Source: Legionella waltersii
GTDB taxonomy: Bacteria; Pseudomonadota; Gammaproteobacteria; Legionellales; Legionellaceae
Length of the DNA: 49,268 nt
Assembly: GCF_001468085.1 (NCBI RefSeq)
Contig: NZ_LNZB01000038.1
Location: forward strand, 99,617-148,884
Direction of reading: 5' to 3'
A program made the position numbers and the translations under genes. The notes beneath the pieces are model-generated. The model did no database searches. It saw only the letters and a list, made by a program, of their open reading frames with translations, and was not told the origin of the DNA. Positions 41,253 through 48,402 of the stretch are shown here, piece by piece (the first letter of the stretch is position 1; every line of letters starts with the position of its first letter).

Positions 41253-41900
41253 CTAACCTATATGCTCATGAGTTATAAGTACTCGCTCAGAGCGTGCATT
41301 TTCTAATTCAAGGCGTTGTTTGCCATAATCCACGCTCACCACTTTCCATCCCGCGAGCGCATCGCCTTTTTCCAGGGGAATGGTTTTGTAGTCATAAGCA
41401 ACACTGGCAACAGGGACTTGTTGAATGCTGTCAATACTCACGACAGAAAATGGCAGACTCTTTATGGGTACATATTTGACGGGGGATTTTTTATCATCCA
41501 GGTGAGTTACTACCTCTTTGATGGAACGAAGCTCTTGCCCTAAGGTGTTTTGGGTATAACTTAGAGTCTCAGTCAATTGTTTGCTGTCGACTTCTCGAAG
41601 CTGGTCGAGTCGAGTTGATAACTGCGCTATTTGTTGGGTGATGGCATCAAAATTAACCTCTGGCAGGGGTTTATTAACCGTTTCGCCCAAGGTTTTTAAT
41701 TGAGACTGCAGCTCGTTTAAGCGTGAAACGACCAGAGTGTCTGTAGCGGTGTCTTGTGTTAAAGATGGCTCATTTCGAGTGGTTGCCAAACCCAGCAAGG
41801 TGGACGTACCCATTGCCAGCATTAAGCCCACAAAAAACACTCCTTTGCGAGTGGGTAGAATCAAAAGATTTTTTAATTGTTTGATGGCGTTGTTGTTCAT
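41253..41900 (-). CDS. Coiled-coil membrane-anchored conjugation protein
   Basis: 215 aa. Membrane anchor at residues 19-40 (KGVFFVGLMLAMGTSTLLGL), coiled coil at 58-130 (LNELQSQLKTLGETVNKPLP), then a small beta-rich domain (WKVVSVDYGKQRLELENARS). The C-terminal part resembles PilP/secretin-pilot beta domains, so a pilus-assembly role is possible. Overlaps the pilL-like gene by four bases. Family not firmly identified. Confidence 0.65.
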   Translation of the reverse strand: MNNNAIKQLKNLLILPTRKGVFFVGLMLAMGTSTLLGLATTRNEPSLTQDTATDTLVVSRLNELQSQLKTLGETVNKPLPEVNFDAITQQIAQLSTRLDQLREVDSKQLTETLSYTQNTLGQELRSIKEVVTHLDDKKSPVKYVPIKSLPFSVVSIDSIQQVPVASVAYDYKTIPLEKGDALAGWKVVSVDYGKQRLELENARSERVLITHEHIG

Positions 41901-42358
41901 GCTTTTTTTCCTTGAGAATGAGTTTGTGCTTTGGCGTATTGTGGTTTTAATTTAAAATTAACCTGGCGATGCAGCGGGTCTTGAATCAGGGAAAATACTT
42001 GCTGTCCCACCAGAACTTCTAATCCATCCTGTACCGTCAATGGCCCGAGATTTCTCACCACTTGCGGTAGTGGTTGATTCATGATGTCTTTAAGCGCCTG
42101 ACTTTGCACCTTCTCATCAACCAGGGCGTATCCTGAATAGTGAATCCAATGAGTCAGTGCTTCACCTACTGTGTGGATTTGTTGAGGGAAATGGATTTGT
42201 TGCACGGTAAGTAAGGGGTTAATTTGTGAGGTTAACGGCTTATTCTCAACGGTTGCGTAGCGATTCACCTGGGTAACATTGGCAGCACTCACCGTGTGGG
42301 CGCACAGGCAAAAAAACACGATACTGGTTGCTGTTTTTAACTGATTTACTGTTTTCAC
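41897..42358 (-). CDS. PilL-like protein (TIGR03748)
   Basis: 153 aa. GTG 42358 after GGGGGA gives the signal peptide (TATSIVFFCLCAHTVSA); the open frame extends 36 bases further. The mature part has HTVGEALTHWIHYSGYALVD and LPQVVRNLGPLTVQDGLEVL, the conserved block of PilL N-terminal/TIGR03748 proteins of PFGI-1-class ICEs. Probably anchors the apparatus to the cell wall or a secretin. Confidence 0.82.
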   Translation of the reverse strand: MKTVNQLKTATSIVFFCLCAHTVSAANVTQVNRYATVENKPLTSQINPLLTVQQIHFPQQIHTVGEALTHWIHYSGYALVDEKVQSQALKDIMNQPLPQVVRNLGPLTVQDGLEVLVGQQVFSLIQDPLHRQVNFKLKPQYAKAQTHSQGKKA

Positions 42359-42459
42359 GGTTAAAAATCCCCCATCACGCTTCAAAAAGCGCAATTTTTA
42401 ATTTCATTGATTTTTTATCTGCCAATACTTAAGCGCATTGGCAGTCCATTGGATTTAGA

Positions 42460-43212
42460 TTAGAAAATGCCTGATAAGGTCCTCACTAATCCTTGCTCTA
42501 AAGCAGGTCTTGCGTCTTTAAAGGACAAATTCACTTTATCGGCATTAGACACCACACGAGTCCGATAACGCTGGTAATTGGTTTGTTTGCTGGATGTTTG
42601 ATACGTGCCTGATGCGGTCCCGTTTTCAAGAGCAGAATTAAAATGCTCCTGCACCGTTACCCCTTTTCCTACGCGTTCAGAAATTTGAACGTCCGTTACT
42701 ACGGTGTAATTGACGTCTTTTACTAAGGAATCAGCAGCCAATCCTACAAGCCCCCCTGCAATTCCACCGCCCAGCATGGTGTTAGAATTTCCAAAAGAAC
42801 CAATGGCAGCACCAGTAGCTGCTCCTGCTAAGGCCGAGCCATAACCACCGCCCAGAGCATTTTGAGAGGCAGAGCGACTCATTTTCCCAACTTTCAGGAT
42901 ATTGGCCTGAATCATGTAATGGGCTTGTGAGGGATTAGTAACAACCCGATAGCCACGCTCAGTTAATGCCTGGGCCAGCGGTTTCTCAATCGCCAAGCTC
43001 TCTTCTGAGGTGTTTTTGACGGAGACAAACACCGTTTTTTGTGACGGCGCAACGGGATCGAGAAAAATGGTTTTACTTAATTTAGTATTTGCCTCTAAAG
43101 TGTGGTGCTCCAGTGCGGTTTGGGTCGCAGCACAGCCTATTAATGTCGATACAGCACCTGCTATTACAGTATATTGGATTGCTGTCTTAAGTCCTGCTCT
43201 TGTTACACTCAT
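42460..43212 (-). CDS. traT: TraT-like surface exclusion/complement resistance lipoprotein
   Basis: 250 aa. Lipobox VSTLIGCAATQ. FVSVKNTSEESLAIEKPLAQ, YRVVTNPSQAHYMIQANILK, then a Gly/Ala-rich hydrophobic centre (GAATGAAIGSFG, GGGIAGGLVGLAA) and KDVNYTVVTDVQISERVGKG match TraT of F-type plasmids. TraT lies in the outer membrane, blocks redundant mating and confers serum resistance. It heads the conjugation block after a 50-base gap to the CsrA paralogue. Start 43212 or 43215. Confidence 0.9.
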   Translation of the reverse strand: MSVTRAGLKTAIQYTVIAGAVSTLIGCAATQTALEHHTLEANTKLSKTIFLDPVAPSQKTVFVSVKNTSEESLAIEKPLAQALTERGYRVVTNPSQAHYMIQANILKVGKMSRSASQNALGGGYGSALAGAATGAAIGSFGNSNTMLGGGIAGGLVGLAADSLVKDVNYTVVTDVQISERVGKGVTVQEHFNSALENGTASGTYQTSSKQTNYQRYRTRVVSNADKVNLSFKDARPALEQGLVRTLSGIF

Positions 43213-43261
43213 CATTATTCCTTTAAATATTATTGTTATTAGTCCACGGCATTTTTATTAA

Positions 43262-43489
43262 TTAATGGGTCTTATTGGCATTATCGTTAACATGTACCGG
43301 CTTTATATTAAAAACACCCTGCTCTTCCTCTTTTTTTACTTTAAGATAAATTTCTTCACGATGTACGGGAATTGATATTGGTGCATTAATGCCCATGCGC
43401 ACTTGATTGCCTTTAACGCCTAAGACGGTGATATTGACATCGTCACCAATCATCAACGCCTCTCCTATTCTTCTGGTTAAAATTAACAT
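43262..43489 (-). CDS. csrT: CsrA-family regulator of the ICE (csrT/lvrC type)
   Basis: 75 aa. [20 protein letters not shown] and [20 protein letters not shown] are canonical CsrA, including the RNA-binding Leu4/Arg44-type residues (HREEI). The C-terminal 20 residues are longer and more acidic than in chromosomal CsrA. Legionella ICEs carry such paralogues beside lvrA and lvrB, where they act as element-specific post-transcriptional regulators. Positioned between lvrB and the transfer operon, it is well placed to control mating genes and lifestyle genes of the host. Confidence 0.93.
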   Translation of the reverse strand: MLILTRRIGEALMIGDDVNITVLGVKGNQVRMGINAPISIPVHREEIYLKVKKEEEQGVFNIKPVHVNDNANKTH

Positions 43490-43508
43490 GTGTTTTTTCC
43501 TTTTTTTA

Positions 43509-43685
43509 TTAATGAATAGTCATTGATGGATTTGAATGATGTTGAAACGCCAGGGTTTCGCAGGCATCCGCTGTTTTTTCAAAAGCCTCCCAAACCTCAG
43601 GACGAAGAGTTTCGTCATACGCTAATAAAAGCTTGTTGGCGCATTGTTGTAGCATGGTCAGTAAATCTTCAGTCAAGGTTCTCAT
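43509..43685 (-). CDS. Small protein between lvrB and csrT (58 aa)
   Basis: ATG 43685 with TAGGAG nine bases upstream. [20 protein letters not shown] and [20 protein letters not shown] indicate an all-helical protein. It fills the gap between the lvrB stop and csrT exactly, with the same strand and a good ribosome binding site, so it is very likely translated. Unknown function. Confidence 0.7.
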   Translation of the reverse strand: MRTLTEDLLTMLQQCANKLLLAYDETLRPEVWEAFEKTADACETLAFQHHSNPSMTIH

Positions 43686-43689
43686 TGAG

Positions 43690-44367
43690 TTACGCTCCTA
43701 TGTGTTGTTTGATTTGACTTAAGTAAGCTCTTGCCACTTCAGGACTTCGGGTTGGCCTGATTCTCTGTGGTGCTTGAATTTTTGGGATCTCATGGCCTTG
43801 TTGAACCAATTGGGATACTTGCTCATAAATTTCTTTAAACAAACCGTAGGCCACACTTTCTTGTTCAATCTTGAAAAAATCATCGGGTAGTTTTTTAGCT
43901 ATGAACTCAGTCAACGGATGGCTCCAGCTTAAAATGGTTTTGTAGACACTGTTCTTAATTTCCCTGTAAGCAATTAACGGCTTCGGCAGGCCTAAATCAT
44001 CGTAAAAAGCCATGCATAGCGCTTTAAATTGTAGGCAATTGGGTGGATATTCTGTAAATTTCCCATTTCCCGATAAATTTCTTAATCTGTCCATTCCACT
44101 CTCCAGTGCTTTAGGCGTTAAGCCTTTTAATGCATCAAACCAGGTGCCATTGTCTTTTGGGCCACATTTAGTAAGAAACAGATGGCCGTAAATCTTGGTT
44201 AATTCCACCCATAGCCACGAAACGTGATGAGTGCTCAAGCTCGGTAACGATGACTTTTGAGGTTGGGAATAACTCTTCTGTTGAAGGTTTGCAGGCATTC
44301 TGGTTGTTTCTTCGGACTTCTTCCAAGGCTGCGTCATAAGAATTGACTTTAGGGGATGCACGCTCAT
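43690..44367 (-). CDS. lvrB: LvrB-like protein (lambda P-related fold)
   Basis: 225 aa. ATG 44367 has AAGGAG eight bases upstream. From residue about 47, VSWLWVELTKIYGHLFLTKC and PPNCLQFKALCMAFYDDLGL resemble phage lambda P-type replication proteins, which recruit helicase. The first 66 codons overlap lvrA in another frame. In Legionella ICEs lvrB accompanies lvrA and the CsrA paralogue. A replication or stability role is possible; a regulatory role is usually assumed from the neighbourhood. Confidence 0.75.
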   Translation of the reverse strand: MSVHPLKSILMTQPWKKSEETTRMPANLQQKSYSQPQKSSLPSLSTHHVSWLWVELTKIYGHLFLTKCGPKDNGTWFDALKGLTPKALESGMDRLRNLSGNGKFTEYPPNCLQFKALCMAFYDDLGLPKPLIAYREIKNSVYKTILSWSHPLTEFIAKKLPDDFFKIEQESVAYGLFKEIYEQVSQLVQQGHEIPKIQAPQRIRPTRSPEVARAYLSQIKQHIGA

Positions 44368-45178
44368 TGTCTTTACTCCTTGTCTGAGTTTTTGATATCA
44401 CTGACTCTTGTTGTTTACGTTCGGCATGTTTAGCAAGAAAACTTAAGTAAATTGGGTTGAAGTCAGCAAAAGTACTTCCCCATGCCGTATTTTTGTCAAT
44501 AAATTCCTGGATGATATTTGCGTCAGTCGCAAATCTGTAGCCTGATGCAATTGCTCGTGCAATTGTTTTTGGGCTAGGGTAGAAATTTGGGGATATGGGT
44601 TGTTTTAAATTTTTATCCCCAATTGTCTGGCCTAAGTTATTGTTGTTTGTATTGTTATTTATATTAATAAATAACTTCTTTTCAGATGGATTAGGTATGT
44701 TAAATTCTATGTTAAGTTCCGTGTTAAGTTCCTCATCAAAAACCCTATTTTCATCAATGTTTTCTTGGGCCTTTGCTGAGTTTGACAGTATGTTAATTTC
44801 CGTGTTTTCGAAGATTTTACTAAAAATTTTAGGTAGTTCAGGGAAAAGGAATTTGAGGGATTGACCTTCGGAAACCACTTTAAAATATTCCCCACATTCC
44901 TTCTCAATTGATTTGATGTAATTGCGAATAGTTTGTTTGGATGGCGTACCACTTTCTTTTCTTCCTGGTGCGGGTTTAATTTCAATCAGCTTAGCAAGCT
45001 CATGGTATGAGACATCATAAACGATACCCGTTGTTGGATCTGCTAAGTTAATAAGAGACTTAATTAATAATGCAGGACCATAAGGGAATCCAATAAATGG
45101 GCGCTCTATATCTAATTTGGCTTTATTGAAGCTAACGACTGCTTGTAGTTTATTTATAATTGAAGTTTCATTACACAT
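44168..45178 (-). CDS. lvrA: LvrA-like DNA-binding protein
   Basis: 336 aa. The N-terminal 110 residues (FIGFPYGPALLIKSLINLAD, SYHELAKLIEIKPAPGRKES, PSKQTIRNYIKSIEKECGEY) form a winged-helix type fold as in replication initiators and LvrA. The middle is low-complexity and Asn-rich (NINNNTNNNN). The C-terminal part has YPSPKTIARAIASGYRFATD. Transcribed divergently from the repressor gene across a 410-base region rich in TTAACC sites. The end overlaps lvrB by 200 bases. Confidence 0.75.
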   Translation of the reverse strand: MCNETSIINKLQAVVSFNKAKLDIERPFIGFPYGPALLIKSLINLADPTTGIVYDVSYHELAKLIEIKPAPGRKESGTPSKQTIRNYIKSIEKECGEYFKVVSEGQSLKFLFPELPKIFSKIFENTEINILSNSAKAQENIDENRVFDEELNTELNIEFNIPNPSEKKLFININNNTNNNNLGQTIGDKNLKQPISPNFYPSPKTIARAIASGYRFATDANIIQEFIDKNTAWGSTFADFNPIYLSFLAKHAERKQQESVISKTQTRSKDNERASPKVNSYDAALEEVRRNNQNACKPSTEELFPTSKVIVTELEHSSRFVAMGGINQDLRPSVSY

Positions 45179-45393
45179 CTTTTAAATATCCATTAATTGT
45201 TATTTGATTGGCTCAATAAATTAAACAAATTGTTCTATTGGATTTATATGACAATCAAGACTAACTCCAACGTAATATGGCAGACCTAAAAACATCATTA
45301 CTGCTCCAAATCCAAAGGCATACATACAACCGTCAGGTGGTTTTACCCTTCGTTACATCCCGATGATCAATATGCTTTAACCTAGAATAAGAG

Positions 45394-45409
45394 TAACCGT
45401 TAACGGTTA
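45394..45409. promoter_or_regulatory. 16-bp palindromic operator candidate
   Basis: TAACCGTTAACGGTTA is a perfect palindrome between the divergent lvrA and repressor genes. Its half-site TTAACC/GGTTAA recurs several times in the same 410-base region, which holds no gene. Likely binding site of the 45589 repressor. Confidence 0.6.
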
Positions 45410-45511
45410 AAATTACAATTTATTTTTAACCACAATAGTTAATTATATATTATTAAAACAACCATACGACATTAACTTATTGTATTTTCATGTTTTTTAT
45501 ATTGATGTATA

Positions 45512-45539
45512 GGTTAATTTTTACGAGGATTTATTAACC
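45512..45539 (+). promoter_or_regulatory. Inverted operator sites over the repressor promoter
   Basis: GGTTAAT (45512-45518) and ATTAACC (45533-45539) are perfect inverted half-sites 14 bases apart. A -10-like TAGAAT follows at about 45553, so a bound repressor would cover the -35 region: negative autoregulation. Confidence 0.5.
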
Positions 45540-45588
45540 ATTTTGGTATATCATAGAATAAACATACACCTGACTGAATTATTGAAAT

Positions 45589-46239
45589 ATGAGCAATTCT
45601 GCAATAAACAAAGTGTCATCTCCTGAGGCTCGTGGAAAAAGAATAAGATTCATTCGTGAACATCTGCTGTCTCTTGCACGAGAGGAATTCTGTCGTGACT
45701 CCAATATTACTGCTCAGTCACTAAAGGGGTGGGAATTGGCTTGGGGAGGTGGTTTATCCCAACAAGGCGCTATAAAAATTGTAAAACGAGCTAAAGAATT
45801 AAATATTTATTGCACCGAGTCATGGTTAATGCATGGCATCGGTAGAAATGCCACACCGATAACAAAAGACTTAGATATCCAAGAGGGCGATGAAAGTCAC
45901 ATTGCCAAAGAATTATTACTATTCAGAGAACTACAGCACTCTATTGATACTGTGATAAAAGATGATGGCATGGCCCCCTTCTTATACCCTGGAAATTACG
46001 TTGGCGGTATAATAGTCAGCAATATTGAGAATGCCATTGGAAAAGAGTGTATTATTATTGCAGATAACGATGAAATATTTGTGAGGATTTTAAAACGCGG
46101 TGAAGAGCCAGCACGATATGACTTGGTTTGTTTAAATGAGCACACCGCGTTAGTGAAGAAAGAAATAAAAAATACTGCCATTAAATTTGCTGCCCCAATT
46201 GTTTGGATCCGCAGAGTTTTTCGAGAAAATAATTACTAA
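45589..46239 (+). CDS. lvrR: LvrR-like repressor with inactive S24 domain
   Basis: 216 aa. The N-terminal region (RGKRIRFIREHLLSLAREEF, ITAQSLKGWELAWGG) is an HTH DNA-binding domain. The C-terminal half follows the LexA/S24 fold (DGMAPFLYPGNYVGGIIVSN, ECIIIADNDEIFVRILKRGE, LVCLNEHTALVKKEI). Where LexA-type proteins have the catalytic Ser (GDSM), this protein has Gly (DDGM), so RecA-induced self-cleavage should be impossible and induction must use another route. It faces lvrA across a shared promoter region and leads an operon with a hydrolase and a periplasmic binding protein. The lvrR name is by position and fold. Confidence 0.75.
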   Translation: MSNSAINKVSSPEARGKRIRFIREHLLSLAREEFCRDSNITAQSLKGWELAWGGGLSQQGAIKIVKRAKELNIYCTESWLMHGIGRNATPITKDLDIQEGDESHIAKELLLFRELQHSIDTVIKDDGMAPFLYPGNYVGGIIVSNIENAIGKECIIIADNDEIFVRILKRGEEPARYDLVCLNEHTALVKKEIKNTAIKFAAPIVWIRRVFRENNY

Positions 46240-47132
46240 TGAAAGCTTACAATAAATATATTTTACCCAACCCTGAATTTTATATAACCAGATTTACCAA
46301 AAATCCTAATCTGCCTTATGTTCTTTTTATTCATGGTGGGCCTGGACTTAACTGTGGAATCATAGAGTATCTTATTGAGCACCATAATTTATTTAATTCC
46401 CTGCAATACAATATTATTTTGTATGATCAGCGAAATTGTGGGAAATCTAATAAGCTTCCTGGGCATATACTGCATCAGGATAATACAGACGATTTGCAAA
46501 AAATAGTTTTACACCTCACTGATCATTGTAATCTTAATATTTGTGCTTTAATTGGACATAGCTATGGTGCAAAACTACTTTTTGATTACTATAAACGTTT
46601 TGAATCCACCATTCCTGGTGTTTTTATTTCTACTGCGAAATCAATACTGACACCTCGCTTGAATAATTTAATGCTTGACCTATCTTATTTGAAAAAAAGC
46701 AATGTTGACCTGTACAACAAAATATTTAATGAAATTGATGACATTGACCTTAATAAGCTCTGGAAAATATCAGAACAATTAACTCCAATTTTCCAAGAGA
46801 ATAAAGACAGGCCTTATTTATATTGGGCTAATTTAGAGTATTATAATTTAGTTCAAGAGGTTCAAAAGCGTATTAATTTACCATTGGATACAAAAACATT
46901 TATTAGTATAAGGCAAGATCTTTACTCAAGCGAATCGAACTTCTCTGTTAATATAAATGAGCTTGAAATCTTTAAATTATGGATAAATGGTTTTCATGAT
47001 TTTGTCATGAATGGACATGAAGTAGCAATGTCAAAAGATCATGGGATTACAACGTTCTATAAATCTTCTCACTATCCACATCTAGAAGAGAATGATCGTT
47101 TTAGTGAGCTTCTAAATGAATTTATTAAATAG
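46239..47132 (+). CDS. Alpha/beta hydrolase, prolyl-aminopeptidase-like (S33)
   Basis: 297 aa, no signal peptide. VLFIHGGPGLNCG supplies the HGGPG oxyanion motif of the prolyl iminopeptidase family, LYDQRNCGKSN the next conserved block, LIGHSYGAKLLFDY the Ser nucleophile, and SSHYPHLEENDRF the catalytic His. It starts on the stop of the repressor gene (TAATG) and overlaps the next gene, so the three are one unit. Likely cleaves a small peptide, ester or lactone. Coupling to a repressor suggests production or removal of a signal rather than metabolism. Confidence 0.85.
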   Translation: MKAYNKYILPNPEFYITRFTKNPNLPYVLFIHGGPGLNCGIIEYLIEHHNLFNSLQYNIILYDQRNCGKSNKLPGHILHQDNTDDLQKIVLHLTDHCNLNICALIGHSYGAKLLFDYYKRFESTIPGVFISTAKSILTPRLNNLMLDLSYLKKSNVDLYNKIFNEIDDIDLNKLWKISEQLTPIFQENKDRPYLYWANLEYYNLVQEVQKRINLPLDTKTFISIRQDLYSSESNFSVNINELEIFKLWINGFHDFVMNGHEVAMSKDHGITTFYKSSHYPHLEENDRFSELLNEFIK

Positions 47133-48207
47133 ACCTAAAGCCTTCATTTTGCTATTTTCCATATTATTATGCCCTACTGTTAAGGCCCAATCTCAAATAA
47201 AAATATGTTTGACCGGCAGGATTGTAGAAAACTTAAAATCATATGGGCAATCTTTTCTAAATGCTGCATATCTTGCCAAAAATAAGAGCGATCTACCTAA
47301 CAAAGTAAAAATTAAGAGTTATTTTTATAATAACAGACCACTAGAGCCAATACATATATATAATCAAATGGTAGACGATGGCTGCTCTGCCATAATTGGA
47401 TTTGAATATCTTTCCGATTTGCTGTTGGCTATAAAAGAACAGAAAAACGATACAATACCTATTTTTACGTCCTACGCCAGCACCACCGATGCAGATCAAT
47501 TACCTAAAAATATTTTCATCTTTATGCCTAGCTATGATTATCAAGTCGAAAAAATGCTGAGCTACTTGCATGACCACTATAAAAATATAGACGACATATT
47601 GCTAATTACGGAAATCAATCGTGATGAGATGCTAAAGTATAAAGAAGTGTATTCATCTGCCCTAAAAAAAGACCACATCAAATATGCAACTTTTGATTTC
47701 CTCGAAAATGACAATGACATAGAAGGGAAAATAAAGAAATTTTTGAATAAAAAGAAATATCAATACGTTTTTTTATTATCAGGTGCAATCGCCTCGGCAA
47801 AAATTGCTAATGTTATGAATGACCATGATACTATATTTATTGGCACCGAAAATTTTGGATCATCCGTAAGTCAAACTTTTTTTATGCGGTTAAATGATAA
47901 GGTTATTCGTTCTCATTTCATTCGCAATTTAGATTTTATACAACCCAGTGATGCTTTATCTAAATTTGAAAAAACTTATACTCAAAAATACCATGAGAAA
48001 CCCACTGTATTGGCGGCATATACTTATGATGCGATGGGCATTATTTTAAAAACATTGAATAAAACTGGTACCGTTAACACAAATAGCATATTAAGCATTA
48101 ATTACGCTGGAGTCACTGGCGCCTATCTAAAAAAGCGTCAATTCTATCGGTCGGCCAATTACGTTATTCTGTCAATTAATAACGATGGATATGGCTATGA
48201 AAAATAA
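47116..48207 (+). CDS. Orphan type I periplasmic ligand-binding protein
   Basis: 363 aa. Signal peptide (AFILLFSILLCPTVKA), then the Peripla_BP_6 (LivJ/AmiC-like) fold: IKICLTGRIVENLKSYGQSF, GCSAIIGFEYLSDLLLAIKE, IPIFTSYASTTDADQLPKNI, VLAAYTYDAMGIILKTLNKT. No permease or ATPase gene accompanies it, so it may act as a receptor or scavenger rather than part of a transporter. It overlaps the hydrolase gene by 17 bases. The IS21 element begins five bases after its stop codon, so further downstream genes may have been cut off. Confidence 0.8.
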   Translation: MNLLNRPKAFILLFSILLCPTVKAQSQIKICLTGRIVENLKSYGQSFLNAAYLAKNKSDLPNKVKIKSYFYNNRPLEPIHIYNQMVDDGCSAIIGFEYLSDLLLAIKEQKNDTIPIFTSYASTTDADQLPKNIFIFMPSYDYQVEKMLSYLHDHYKNIDDILLITEINRDEMLKYKEVYSSALKKDHIKYATFDFLENDNDIEGKIKKFLNKKKYQYVFLLSGAIASAKIANVMNDHDTIFIGTENFGSSVSQTFFMRLNDKVIRSHFIRNLDFIQPSDALSKFEKTYTQKYHEKPTVLAAYTYDAMGIILKTLNKTGTVNTNSILSINYAGVTGAYLKKRQFYRSANYVILSINNDGYGYEK

Positions 48208-48211
48208 AAGC

Positions 48212-48337
48212 TGTCATTCAGCACCCTAATCGGACCACTTTGTCATCACCTAAAGGGACCACCCCATTAGCACTTAATGGGACCACCTAGTCATCACTTA
48301 AAGGGACCAGGCTGTCAGCAGCTAAAGGGACCACCCC
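48212..48337 (+). repeat. Five terminal repeats of the IS21 element
   Basis: Units of about 24 bases with the core TCA-CAC-TAAAGGGACCAC at 48212, 48241, 48266, 48289 and 48313. Multiple transposase-binding repeats inside the ends are characteristic of IS21. Confidence 0.85.
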
Positions 48338-48402
48338 ACCTATCAAATTTTGGTTAAAAATGAGCATAATTTTTCTCTGTTTATTCATAAATAGGGAAAA
48401 GG

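Noticed and set aside
48212..48337. Regular 24-base repeats as a short CRISPR array
   Set aside because: There are no spacers; units are contiguous and diverged, and they sit at the end of an IS21 element with istA right after.
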